In this document: piece after piece, positions 1-9,714 of the stretch
Layout of the letters: each line of letters opens with the position of its first letter
How positions within the stretch are numbered: position 1 is the stretch's first letter
NCBI GenBank assembly: GCA_021018815.1
Contig: JAITYX010000010.1
Coordinates: 1,488,001 to 1,552,000, forward strand
Origin: Talinum fruticosum
Lineage: Eukaryota > Streptophyta > Magnoliopsida > Caryophyllales > Talinaceae
Reading direction: 5' to 3'
Length of the DNA: 64,000 bases
Program-made: the position numbers and the translations under genes
The notes under the pieces: model-generated
Told to the model about the DNA's origin: nothing
The model's input: only the letters and a program-made list of their open reading frames with translations
The model's database searches: none

Positions 1-698
1 ATTTTGGCTTTTGTTTTAGCTTGTCAAGTATTTTATTTTGAGCATTATAAATTTAGCTTGTATGCATCCACATAGAAACAACTTTTGATGAATATATGAA
101 TGACTTTGAGCTGGATTGCTCTCCCTTTAAAATCCTCAATTGTCTGTATCCAAGTGTGGCAACTTGGTGGTGTTCTATTGAATCCTCAAGCTAGCTAGTG
201 GTGTTTCTATATCTAGCCAAGCAAGAGGTGCCCCAAGGCGTTTCATAGTGGTGTTTCCGTATCTGTGAAATCCTTGGCCTATCGGTTACTACGTTTTCAA
301 AATTCCAAATCTCCTAGCTCGCTCATCAAATTAATCCCAAATTTCGTCCATCTTCATCCCAGTGTGTCTACTTATCCTCCCCCAAAAATCAGCTCCAACC
401 AAGAACTCCTCTGATCCTCACCTTGGATCCATACAAAGAGTATCATCCTGGACGTCCAGCCCAGTGCTGCTGACTTTCAGCTTCCAGATCAGGGTGTTCC
501 CGACTTCCAAAAATCCCCAAATTTTACCAGTTCTTCCTTGTCCAGCTAAGAAGCCTTCCACCAAATTTCAGCTCAAAACTTCCCCGTTTGCCCCCTCTTT
601 CACCCATTCTCCCAAGATTGCACCTATAGGCCATGTTCTGTCCAGCAGCCCTCTTTGCGGTTTTGCCTATCTTTTGCTTTCACCCTCACTATACATCA
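1..698 (+). mobile_element. RT-A 5' LTR (partial)
   Basis: The LTR is cut by the window edge and ends in ACTATACATCA directly before the primer site. A TATA-like TATAAATT lies at 46-53. The conserved leader element GATGAATATATGAA follows, then three hairpins at 150-270. Its U5 end (about 637-698) is an uninterrupted version of the site where RT-B entered the 3' LTR. Confidence 0.88.
150..270 (+). other. Three-hairpin leader array in the RT-A 5' LTR
   Basis: Hairpin 1 pairs CCAAGT (150-155) with ACTTGG (162-167). Hairpin 2 pairs GCTAG (194-198) with CTAGC (213-217) around TGGTGTTTCTATAT. Hairpin 3 pairs TTTCATAG (241-248) with CTGTGAAA (263-270), with one G-U pair, around TGGTGTTTCCGTAT. Stems differ from those in other LTRs here but still pair. 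The array lies downstream of the TATA box, so it should be in the genomic RNA leader. Its function is not known to me. Confidence 0.7.
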
Positions 699-702
699 AC
701 TT

Positions 703-714
703 TAGTATCAGAGC
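703..714 (+). other. Primer-binding site (initiator-Met tRNA), RT-A
   Basis: The 12 bases match TGGTATCAGAGC, the complement of the plant initiator-Met tRNA 3' end, except A for the second base. It lies four bases after the LTR end. Confidence 0.85.
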
Positions 715-796
715 AAGTTCTGATTCCTTGGTGGATTGTCCATTCCCTTAAACCCAAAAACACAAAAATAGCCAGCCCCACAATAGATTCCAAACC

Positions 797-1366
797 ATGA
801 ATGCTAGCCCGAGTCTTAAGGAAGACCTTGAGCGGATTCAAGGATCCAAAGGAGGAGCAATGAGAAAACATCTTCCATACGAGAGGAACTGTACTCAACA
901 AGGTGTGCTCTATCATTATTGATGGTGGTAGTTGTACGAGCGTGGCCTCAACAACTATGGTGGAAAAGCTTGGACTTCACGCTTCACCCCATCCTCATCC
1001 TTACAACATCCAATGGTTAAATTATGGTAAAGGACTCCAAGTCAATTCTAGATGTCTCATTTCGTTCGAGTATTGGCAAAAATTATCATGATGAGATATG
1101 GTGTGACATTGTTCCGATGGATGCGTGTCATTTGTTGCTTGGGAGACCTTGGCTCTTTGATAGGAGAGTCATGCATGATGGATTCATGAATACTTACACT
1201 TTCACCAAAGATGGAAAGAAGATAACATTGGCCCCCTTGTCACCTAGCCAAATCCCAAAAACAAAACCACAAAATAGTCCATCCCAAATCGACCTTTTGC
1301 TTGCGCATGGAGAAAATTTTTTCAAAGCAAAACAACATGAGTTTCGGCCCTCACAAGAGCTCATCC
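797..1366 (+). pseudogene. Retroviral-type aspartic protease region of RT-A, frameshifted
   Basis: Protease would cleave the element's own polyprotein. The catalytic D-G-G-S is encoded at 921-932 within IIIDGGSCTSVAS, followed by the family motifs SPHPHPYNIQWLN, DACHLLLGRPW and FDRRVMHDGF. DGGS is the usual form in this plant Ty3/Gypsy group. The leader and the ATG at 797 (MNA...) match the starts of RT-E and RT-K, where protease also follows the primer site directly. The frame breaks near 1070-1080, where CGAG stands in place of CAG, and the segment before DGGS is also out of frame. The region is cut at 1366 by a solo LTR; RT-linked sequence resumes at 2667. Confidence 0.85.
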
Positions 1367-2661
1367 TGATATGTAGTGGGAGCGGAAGCAAAAAGATAAG
1401 CAAAACCGCAAACAAGCAAGCTGGCCAGAACAGGTCCTGCAGGTGCGGTTCTGGGAGAAAATGTGAAAGGAGGGGCAAATGGATGAATTTGAAGCTGAAA
1501 TTTGACAGGATGGTTATTAACTGGGCCAAGAAGGTTGTGTAAAAATATTGGAATTTTTAGAGGTCGGGAAAGCCTTGAACACAGAGCTGAAAGTCAGGGT
1601 TCTATGCTGACTGTCCAGGATGAGTCTCTTTGTTTGTTTCAAGGGTGGAGGGCGGAGTTCTTCTTGGTTTAAGCTGAGATTTGGTGGAGATGGTCTCAAC
1701 TCATGTAAGATGAAGTGTGTGAAATTTGGGAAAGAGATGATTCGTGGATTGGGAGATATGGTTGATGGAAGTCGCTGGATAGAACCTGGATTCTGGCTTG
1801 GATACAGAAACACCACCAAGCTGAATCAAGGGGCACTTTGCAATCTGGCCGGATACAGAAACACCACCGGGGATTGTAAAGACTCAAAGGACACCACCAA
1901 GCTTGCCAAGGCTCGGATACAGCAATGAGAATTCAAAGGGTTGAGAAATCCATCTCAAAAGAGCAAAGCTCAAATTTCATATATTCATCAAGGGTGTCTT
2001 ACAATGGCGCATAGGTGCTGAATATATAATGCTTCATATGAGCAATTACATAACCGAATCCAAGCTGAAAAATATGAAATAAAGCAAAACAAAAATGCCA
2101 ACTAATTAGATGCTTTCCTCCTCCCCAAGTTAAGCTTGAAGAATTTCTAGCCAAGTATTGTTTGATAGGGAACATGTGGCCAAGATTTGTTGCCCCTTCT
2201 CCAAGCTCTTTTCTAACCACCTTCCACTAGTGGTAGTGTCTTCTAGAATGCTTCTAGCTTGGTGTTCTTGGCAGCTCCATGTGATGCATGACCATAAGCC
2301 CTTTTGGCCCTCCCTTGGACCGACCCATCATGACATGAATTTATTTATGTTCAAAGCTCTTAAGATAATAATACTTGTAACATTGCTTGATTTGTACTTG
2401 GCCGATCTTCCCTTGCTTAACCATGGAAATTTGGTGAGCTTGATTCCTCAACTATCTTCCTTAACACCTTGATTTATTTATGAACAAGTAATCAATGATT
2501 AACCTCCCGGCTCAAACGACATTATGTGCTTGAAAAATACAAGCATTCCCGGTTGTTTTGCATGCACGTTGAGCTGAACATTTTCTGTCTTTTTACCCAT
2601 GGCTGGCCACTTTCCATTAATGTCACACAGCTCAAAACAGAAGGCTGCCCACTCTCCATCA
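1367..2661 (-). mobile_element. Solo LTR inserted in RT-A between protease and RT
   Basis: Read on the minus strand it runs from TGATGGAGAGTGGGCAGCC to ACTACATATCA. It is flanked by the 5-bp duplication CATCC (1362-1366 and 2662-2666). No internal domain is present. It belongs to the same LTR group as RT-C and RT-K, with the hairpin array near 1790-1920. Small open frames inside it are fortuitous. Confidence 0.92.
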
Positions 2662-2666
2662 CATCC

Positions 2667-3509
2667 TTTTAACATCAACCGAAATCGAGAACCCCTCACA
2701 AACTATCCATCCCCTTGCCAAAGAACTCTTAACCAAATTTGCCCATGTTTTCCCAAATGAAATTCCCCTTGGCCTTCCTTCACAAAGAACCATTCAACAC
2801 CACATAGACCTTATCCCGGGAGCCATATTACCCAATAAACCCGCATATAGAATGAATCCCAAGGATGCTCAAGAAGTCCAAGGACAAGTTGATGAATTGG
2901 TGGCTAAAGGCCTAGTAAGGGAAAGTAGGAGTCCATATGCGGTGCCTACCTTGTTGGTACCAAAGAAAGATGGATCCATGAGGATGTGTGTAGATAGTCG
3001 TGCCATAAACAAGATCACAATCAAGTATAGGCATCCTATACCAAGGCTTGAGGATATGCTTGATGAGCTACATGGCTCATAAATATTTTCCAAAGTGGAT
3101 TTAAGGAGTGGATACTATTAAATTAGGATCCGAGAAGGGGATAAGTGGAAGACCGCCTTTAACACCAAAGGTGGGCATTACGAGTGGTTAGTAATGCCAT
3201 TCGGCCTATCTAATGCACCAAGAACCTTCATGAGACTCATGAATCAAGTATTTTGGCCTCTCATTGGCAAGTTTGTGGTTGTGTACTTTGATGACATTTT
3301 GGTGTATAGCAAAAATGAGGAAGAGCATTTGAGTCACTTCACGCAAGTCCTCAAAATTTTGGAAGAAGAAAAGCTCTACGACAACCTTAAAAATGTACAT
3401 TTTTCACCCTGAAAGTGGTCTTCCTTTGATATGTTGTCACGGCTAAAGGAATCAAGGTGGATGAAAGCAAATCATTCAATCATGGCCGGTTCCCACGAGT
3501 ATTCATGAT
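2667..3509 (+). pseudogene. Reverse transcriptase of RT-A
   Basis: RT copies the element RNA into DNA. The segment opens with the PR-RT linker, then YAVPTLLVPKKDGSMRMCVD (near 2935-2994), the RYRHPIPRLEDMLDEL-like block (here KYRHPIPRLEDMLDEL), [16 protein letters not shown] and the catalytic YFDD at 3284-3295. Two in-frame stops (about 3080 and 3118) and later frame loss near 3410 inactivate it. The sequence runs on from protease if the solo LTR at 1367-2661 is ignored, so PR and RT were once one frame. RT motifs are the plant chromovirus-like type. Confidence 0.92.
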
Positions 3510-4160
3510 GTGAGACGTTTCCATGGTTTAGCATCATTTTACCGAAGGTTCATCAAAGATTTTAGTACCATCACGGCCCCCATGACCGAGGTACTAAAAG
3601 GGAGCGCGTTCAAATGGAGTACTAAGGCCCAAGAAGCCTTTGAGGCTATCAAACACAAGCTCATGCAAGCGCCGGTCCTTGCCTTGCCAAGTTTTGACAA
3701 AGTTTTTGAAGTAGAATGTGATGCCTTGGGTGTGGGCATTGGTGGGATTCTCTCTCAAGAAGGGCGGCCCGTTGCCTTCTTTAGTGAGAAACTTAGTGAC
3801 TCAAGGAGGAAATATTGAACATATGACAAAGAGTTCTATGCCATTGTGAGAACTTTGGAGCATTGAAGCCATTATCTTGTGGCTAATGAGTTCATATGGC
3901 ATTCATACCACAAGGCTTTAAAATACATCCAAGGACAACATAAGCTCAATCTAAGGCATGGGAAATGGGTAGAGTATTTGCAAACTTTCCATTTCACCAT
4001 CAAACACAAGTCCGGCAAAATGAACAAAGGAGCGGATGCACTTTCAAGGAGGTATTTCTTATTGTTTCAATTGCGAACTCAAGTTCTTGGTTTTGAGCAT
4101 TTGAAATCTTTGTACTCTAATGATGAGGATTTTTGTGAGATAATTCAGTAATCTGTTCTA
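3510..4160 (+). pseudogene. RNase H domain of RT-A
   Basis: RNase H removes the RNA template during cDNA synthesis. The thumb region [16 protein letters not shown] is followed by the RH core with [23 protein letters not shown], and after a stop at 3816-3818 by EFYAIVRTLEH, another stop, [11 protein letters not shown] and the terminal [15 protein letters not shown]. These blocks appear in the expected order for Ty3/Gypsy. The same region occurs on the minus strand in RT-D and RT-G. Confidence 0.9.
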
Positions 4161-5319
4161 AGCATCCCAAAGGAGATTTTCTAGTCCAAGAGGGCTACCT
4201 TTTAAAGGAGCACGGCTGTGTGTGCCTCGTTGTGGCACCAGGGAATTGATCATCCGTGAAGTCAATAGTGGCGTGCTAGCTGGCCATTTTGGTGTCAACA
4301 AAACAACAAGCATGATAAGAGAACACTACTATTGGCCGAAAATGGAGAACGATGTGCAAGAAATTTTGAAGCGATGTGCGGTTTGCCAAGAGGCAAAAAG
4401 CCATTCCCTTCTCTATACGCCTCTACCTACACCAACTCAACCTTGGGAAGATGTGAGCATGGACTTTATTTTGGGGTTACCAAGAACACAAAGGAACAAG
4501 GACTCCATTCTTGTTGTGGGGGACCGTTTTTCTAAAATGGCTCACTTTGTTCCTTGCAACAAAACCAATGATGCTACACAAATTGCCGATTTATATTTCA
4601 AGGAGGTAGTGAGATTACACGGCATTCCCAAGTCGATTGTCTCGGACCAAGACAGCAAGTTTCTTAGTCACTTTTGGCTCACCTTGTGGAAGAAATTGGG
4701 AACTAATCTCAAATTTAGCACCACTTGCCATCCATAAACGGATGGACAAACGGAGGTTACCAACCAGGCTTTGGGCGTGTTACTAAGGGCCTTGATCAAG
4801 GCGAACACCAAAGCATAGGATCAACTATTAGCTCACACCGAATTTGCTTATAATGGAGCTCCTAGCAAAACCACGGGACTAAGCCCATTCAAGGTAGTCT
4901 ATGGTGTGGAACCAATTACTCCTCTCGATTTGGCTCCTAGAGAAAATACCGAGAAACCAAGCGTTGAGGGCATCCAAAAGAGTCCAAGAAATACAAAGGT
5001 TGCATGTACGGGTGAAAGAAAAGATTGAGGCCTCTAATGCAAAATACAAACAACAAGTTGATAAAGGAAAGAAGAGAAGGGTCTTTCAACCCGGGATTTG
5101 GTATGGATCCACTTGAGGAAGGAACGAATTCCGTCCAAACGGAAGACCAAACTAATGCCAAGAGCCGATGGACCATTTGAGGTTTTGGAAAGGATTGGTG
5201 ACAATGCTTATAAGGTTGACTTGCCCGAGGAATTTGGAGTATCCGCTACCTTCAATGTGGCCGATCTCTCTCTATATTTTGAAGATGATACCCTTGAGAA
5301 TTTGAGGGCAAATTCTTCT
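4161..5319 (+). pseudogene. Integrase of RT-A
   Basis: Integrase joins cDNA ends to host DNA. The N-terminal HHCC zinc module (H-FGVNKTTSMIREH and KRCAVCQ) begins near 4270. The catalytic core has all three acidic residues: D in VGDRFSKMAHF (near 4520), D in IVSDQDSKF (near 4640) and E in GQTEVTNQ (near 4745). A stop at 4735-4737 lies just before the third residue, and more breaks follow. The C-terminal part has DGPFEVLERIGDNAYKVDLP and FNVADLSLYFEDD, then the LRANSSLQGEDDG tail that runs through the polypurine tract. No chromodomain is seen after FNVADL. Confidence 0.92.
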
Positions 5320-5333
5320 CTACAAGGGGAGGA
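5320..5333 (+). other. Polypurine tract, RT-A
   Basis: CTACAAGGGGAGGA directly precedes the 3' LTR start TGATGGACG. This is the expected plus-strand primer site. Confidence 0.85.
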
Positions 5334-5630
5334 TGATGGACGAGTTACTAGCAAGTTGGACACCTAAGTCTTGTTTCATCGTCACCATGATGCGTAATGA
5401 GGTCCGGACATACTAAGTCGGGGGTTGCTGTAATTTTATGTTTTAAGCACATAGATAAAATAGGAAGTCGGTCCATATTTTTACCACAAAGCTTTGGCCG
5501 GAGATAGAGCAACAAAGAAGCATTCTAGAAGCTTCCTAAGAACACTACCATTAGTGGAGGGAATATTATGTGTTGGACAAATTGGAAAGAAGCTTGCACA
5601 AGGGGAAAGAGCCTCACATCCATATGTTCC

Positions 5631-6594
5631 CGATGGAGAGTGGACCGCCCTAAAGTTTGAGCTGAAGGAAATACACTTCGAAGGGTTTATGGTCATGCAT
5701 CACATGGAGCTGCCAAGAACACCAAGCTAGAGCATTCTAGAAGGCACTACCACTAGTGGAAGGTGGTTAGAAGAGACCTTGGAGAAGGGGCAACAAATCT
5801 TGGCCACATGTTCCCTATCAAACAATACTTGGCTAGAAATTCTTCAAGCTTAACTTGGAGAGGAGGAAAGCATCTAATTAGTTAGCATTTTGTTTTGCTT
5901 TATTTTTCAACTTGGATTCGGTTATGTAAATGCTCACATGAAGCATTATATATTCAGCACCTATGCTCCATTGTAATACACCTTTTGATGAATATATATG
6001 AGTTTAAACTCTTGAGCTGGATTGCTCGTTTCTAAATTCTCAAAGCTGTATCCGTGCTTGGCATCACGGTGGTGTCCTTTGAGTCTCCCAAGTCCCGGTG
6101 GTGTTGCTGTATCCGGATCGCTTAGGAGCGCCCCTTGATTCACTCGGTGGTGTTGCTGTATCCGAGCCCGAGTCAAGGTTTTATCCCTCACTTTGCCGCC
6201 TCATATCTCACAATCTACCCAGCCATTTCACTCCAAATTTTAACCACAATCCTTCCCGTCCATCTACTTCCATTCCTCCAATTTTCAGCTCCATCCAAGA
6301 ACATCTCCATCCTCCACATCGAAACCAAACAAAGGGTGTCTGTCTGTACAGCCAGCCGGTTGCATCAACTTCAGGCTATCTATTCAGGGAGTTTCCCTTA
6401 TCCAAATTTAACGAAACTTGGTCACGATCTTCTTTTACCAGTTACCTACTTCCCCACCAAATTTCAGCCAAGACCAAGCACTTTTGCCCCACCTTTCACC
6501 CGATCTCCCAAAACTGCGCAATCAGGCTGCATTCTGCCCGGTTGTGTACCTTGCAGTTTTCTCTCCTTTTCTTTGCTTCCGCCACTACACATCA
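5631..6594 (+). mobile_element. Solo LTR inserted in the RT-A 3' LTR
   Basis: The LTR starts CGATGGAGAGTGG (first base changed from T) and ends CCACTACACATCA. GTTCC is duplicated at 5626-5630 and 6595-6599. At 964 bp it is shorter than its relatives (about 1.25 kb), so it likely has an internal deletion. Confidence 0.9.
6052..6177 (+). other. Three-hairpin leader array in the solo LTR 5631-6594
   Basis: Hairpin 1 is CCGTG/CACGG (6052-6056, 6065-6069). Hairpin 2 is CCGG/CCGG around TGGTGTTGCTGTAT. Hairpin 3 has inner stem CTCGG/CCGAG (6143-6147, 6162-6166) and outer stem CTTGA/TCAAG (6134-6138, 6173-6177). Confidence 0.7.
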
Positions 6595-7312
6595 GTTCCC
6601 AATTCCACAAATGCTTGGCCGAAAATTACCCTCCTTTAGCTTGGGAAAGGGGAAAGCTTATTTTTGATTTTGGCTTTTGTTTTAGCTTGTCAAGTATTTT
6701 ATTTTGAGCATTATAAATTTATCTTGTATGCATCCATGTAGAAACACCTTTTGATGAATATATGAATGACTTTGAGCTGGATTGCTCGCCCCTTTAAAAT
6801 CCTCAATTGCTGTATCCAAGTGTGGCAACTTAGTGGTGTTCTATTGAGTCCTCAAGCTAGCTAGTTGTGTTTCTATATCTAGCCAAGCAAAAGGTGCCCC
6901 AAGGCGTTTCATAGTGGTATTTACGTATCCGTGAAATCCTTGGCCTATCGGTTACTACGTTTTCAAAATTCCAAATCTCCCAGCTCACTCATCAACTTAC
7001 TCAAATTTTGTCCATCTTCATGCCAGTGTTTCTACTTATCCTCCCCCAAAATCAGCTCCAACCAAGAACTCCTCCGACCCCCACCTTGGATCCATACAAA
7101 GAGTATTATCCTGGACGTCCAACCCAGCGCTGCTGACTTTCAGCTTCCGGATCAGGGTGTTCCCGACTTCCAAAAATCCCCAAATTTTACCGGTTCTTCC
7201 GTGTCCAGCTAAGAAGCCTTCCACCAAATTTTAGCTCAAAACTTCCCCGTTTGCCGCTTCTTTCACCCATTCTCCCAAGATCGCACCTACAGGCCATATT
7301 CTGTCCAACAGC

Positions 7313-8468
7313 TGATGGACCTAGACCCATGGGCTACAACATACTCCATGCCCAAAGCCATCCACGATCAAACTGAGTTGGGTAGCATACTTATTTCCCC
7401 CTTTTCATAAGCTTCGAGTGACTCGGAATTCTCTCGTGTTGTAAGGGTTGGAAGTTCTACCATTCAGTCACAAACGGCTATGAGTTTGCTTACCAAATTA
7501 TTCATACAAGTACTTCATGATGCCCTCAAGCTTAAAAACTTATGGGTATCTTGAATATATGCGGAGATAATAACTGAGAAAGACCTTTGTTAAAACTGGT
7601 AGCTTGCTCATCCAGGATGACACCTGCACCTTGTTTTGATCATATCTTCTGATCCAGAGCTCCAACATCACCTCATGACATATCGATGGAAAGCTAACAT
7701 CCTAAGCTTTCTGACCATATAAAGAACATCTAAATTGGAGTTGGGAATCTCAAGTTATGAACATTTGAAGTTGACTAGGAAACTGGAAGGTGCCCACTCG
7801 GAATGACGCTTGAAGGTCATCTTCAAAAAGGGTGTTCAGTCAACCATGGATTAGATTTTGGTCTCCAATTTTCACAAGGGTATTCTTGGACATGTCTAGA
7901 TTAATATCGAGTTATGGGCATTGTCTTTTAGGTCGGAGATAATAAAGAAAATGGTCCGAACATCAAACCGGGTATTTCTACTGACCAGTCTGACCTCTGC
8001 TGATTGTTCTGGTCATCACATTTTGCTCACAACTTCAAATGGGTCGAGCCACATATGGTTGAAAAGCTTATTCCTCAAGCTTTCCAAGCATATCTTACAC
8101 GTCACAATTGGAGCTGTAAATCAAGAGATATCACCATTTTAAGTTGGCTCTGCTGCAGGAAGATGCACTGAAAACGACAGCAAGGGGGACCATTTGCAGC
8201 TGTCCTTTTATTCTGATCATTTTATCTTCATTGGCCACTGTTTTTGTCTTCTTTTATTTTGGCTGAATGTAGTGACAGCCCTAGGATTATGTAAGGCTAT
8301 TTTCAGCCCTTAGATTAAAGTAGCAACCCTAGTTTTTAGCTCTATATATATGTAGAGTGCTGCATGTAAAAATCAGACAAGTTTATCCATGAATGCTAAT
8401 GCATCAAAGTTGAGCTAAGCTCCTTTATCCTTTTTAAATCTCATTTTGCTTATCCTAGTTTGGCTAAC
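7313..8468 (+). mobile_element. RT-B 5' LTR, first part
   Basis: The LTR starts TGATGGACCTAGACCC and holds U3 and the TATA region (TATATATATG near 8344). It is interrupted after GGCTAAC by RT-C. This U3 differs from that of the RT-C/RT-K group, while the downstream leader is related. Confidence 0.88.
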
Positions 8469-9018
8469 TGATGGACATTTCTATCCATACTTAACTTTCA
8501 AGAGTCAAGGGGTCTCTCAAGTTGAAGCATAAAAGGAGTCAAGCTTATTTTTACACCAAAAACTCCTATGCTAGTCCAAAAGTGCAAGCCAAGCCAAGGA
8601 TGGAGGAGATTGTTAAAGGCCTTGAGAATTGTCATTTAAAGACAATTAACACATAAATAAATGTTGCCAAACGAGTAAAGCAAGATATGCATCAAAGACG
8701 GTCCAAAAATACCTAAAGGGTATTTTAGACACATTTTGTTCATGCTGAATTTTATGGCCGAAATTGTCATGCTTGGTCAAGATTCAATGGCCGGACCTTC
8801 AAGGTTCGAGAAGACATTCTAGAAGCCTCCTAGAATATGATGTGTTGGCCAAATGGAAATGAGGCTTGGGAAAGGGGAAAACAATTCACATCCACATGTT
8901 CCCAATTTTGCAAATACTTGGCTAGAATTCCTCCTAGCTTAACTTGGAGGAGGGGAAAGAATCTTGTTAGTCTTCATTATCATTTTACTTTATTTTCCAG
9001 CTTAGTTTCAGCTTGTAA

Positions 9019-9043
9019 AATGCCAATGTGAGGCATTATATAT
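9019..9043 (+). promoter_or_regulatory. Promoter of the RT-C LTR: dyad plus TATA box
   Basis: AATGCC (9019-9024) and GGCATT (9032-9037) form a dyad with a 7-base gap that runs directly into ATTATATATT. The same layout occurs in other LTRs here, sometimes as AATGCT/AGCATT. TATA use is inferred from sequence and position. Confidence 0.65.
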
Positions 9044-9147
9044 TCAGCTAGTTAGCTATGTAAAAATCAGACTTGATGAATATATGAACTTTGAGCTTTG
9101 CTCTTTTGAGATGGATTTCTCAACCCCTTGAATTCTCATTGCTGTAT

Positions 9148-9275
9148 CCGAGCCTTGGCAAGCTTGGTGGTGTCCTTTGAATCCTTACAATCCCCGGTGG
9201 TGTTTCTGTATCCGGATAGATTGCAAGGTGCCCCTCGGTTCAGCTTGGTGGTGTTTCTGTATCCAGGCCAGAACC
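9148..9275 (+). other. Three-hairpin leader array in the RT-C 5' LTR
   Basis: Hairpin 1 is CCGAGC/GCTTGG (9148-9153, 9162-9167, one G-U). Hairpin 2 has inner stem CCGG/CCGG (9194-9197, 9212-9215) and outer stem CAATC/GATTG (9188-9192, 9219-9223). Hairpin 3 has inner stem GCTTGG/CCAGGC (9243-9248, 9263-9268) and outer stem GGTTC/GAACC (9237-9241, 9271-9275). Loops 2 and 3 are both TGGTGTTTCTGTAT. Confidence 0.75.
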
Positions 9276-9702
9276 CAGGAACTATCCAGCAACTTTATCA
9301 TCCCATATCTCCCAATCCACAAATCCTTTCGTCCCCAAATTTCACCCACACCATCCTACACGGGTTGAGTCCAGTACCACCAAATTTCAGCTCAATCCAA
9401 GAAGTATCCCGTCCTCGGCACCAAAAACAAACAAAGGACCTCATCCTGGACAGCCGCCCAGCGTGACTTTCTGTTTGGCTTTGGTTCAAGGTGATCCCGA
9501 CCTTGGATGCTTCCCATATTTTTACCAGCCCTTCCTAACATCCCAAATAACCTGCCCTCCAATTTTTAGCCAAAACCAAGAACATTTGACCCTCCTTTCA
9601 CCCTTTTCCCCAGACCCGCACCTGCAGACCCTATTCTGTCCGGTTGCATTTTCTTGGGTTTTTCCTTCTTCTTTTGCTTCCGCTCCCACTACACATCATT
9701 TT

Positions 9703-9714
9703 TGGTATCAGAGC
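9703..9714 (+). other. Primer-binding site, RT-C
   Basis: A perfect TGGTATCAGAGC lies four bases after the LTR end and matches the initiator-Met tRNA 3' end. Confidence 0.92.

Larger units (their letters stand above)
8469..9698 (+). mobile_element. RT-C 5' LTR
   Basis: It runs from TGATGGACATTTC to CCCACTACACATCA. U3 contains the recurring ACATGTTCCC and CTTAACTTGGAGGAGGGGAAAG segments. A dyad and TATA box lie at 9019-9043 and the hairpin array at 9148-9275. Confidence 0.93.

Noticed and set aside
5200..5330. Chromodomain at the integrase C-terminus of RT-A
   Set aside because: Sequence after FNVADL is only a short acidic tail before the polypurine tract; no chromodomain motif is visible.
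6098..6707. Two overlapping frames of about 190 codons
   Set aside because: They sit inside an LTR leader and cross the LTR end; similar frames recur in every LTR because stops are sparse there, with no codon-level conservation seen.
9188..9223. Loop TGGTGTTTCTGTAT as a possible second tRNA-primer contact
   Set aside because: Only short pieces (TGGT, GTTTC) could pair with initiator-Met tRNA as I recall it, which is too weak to claim.
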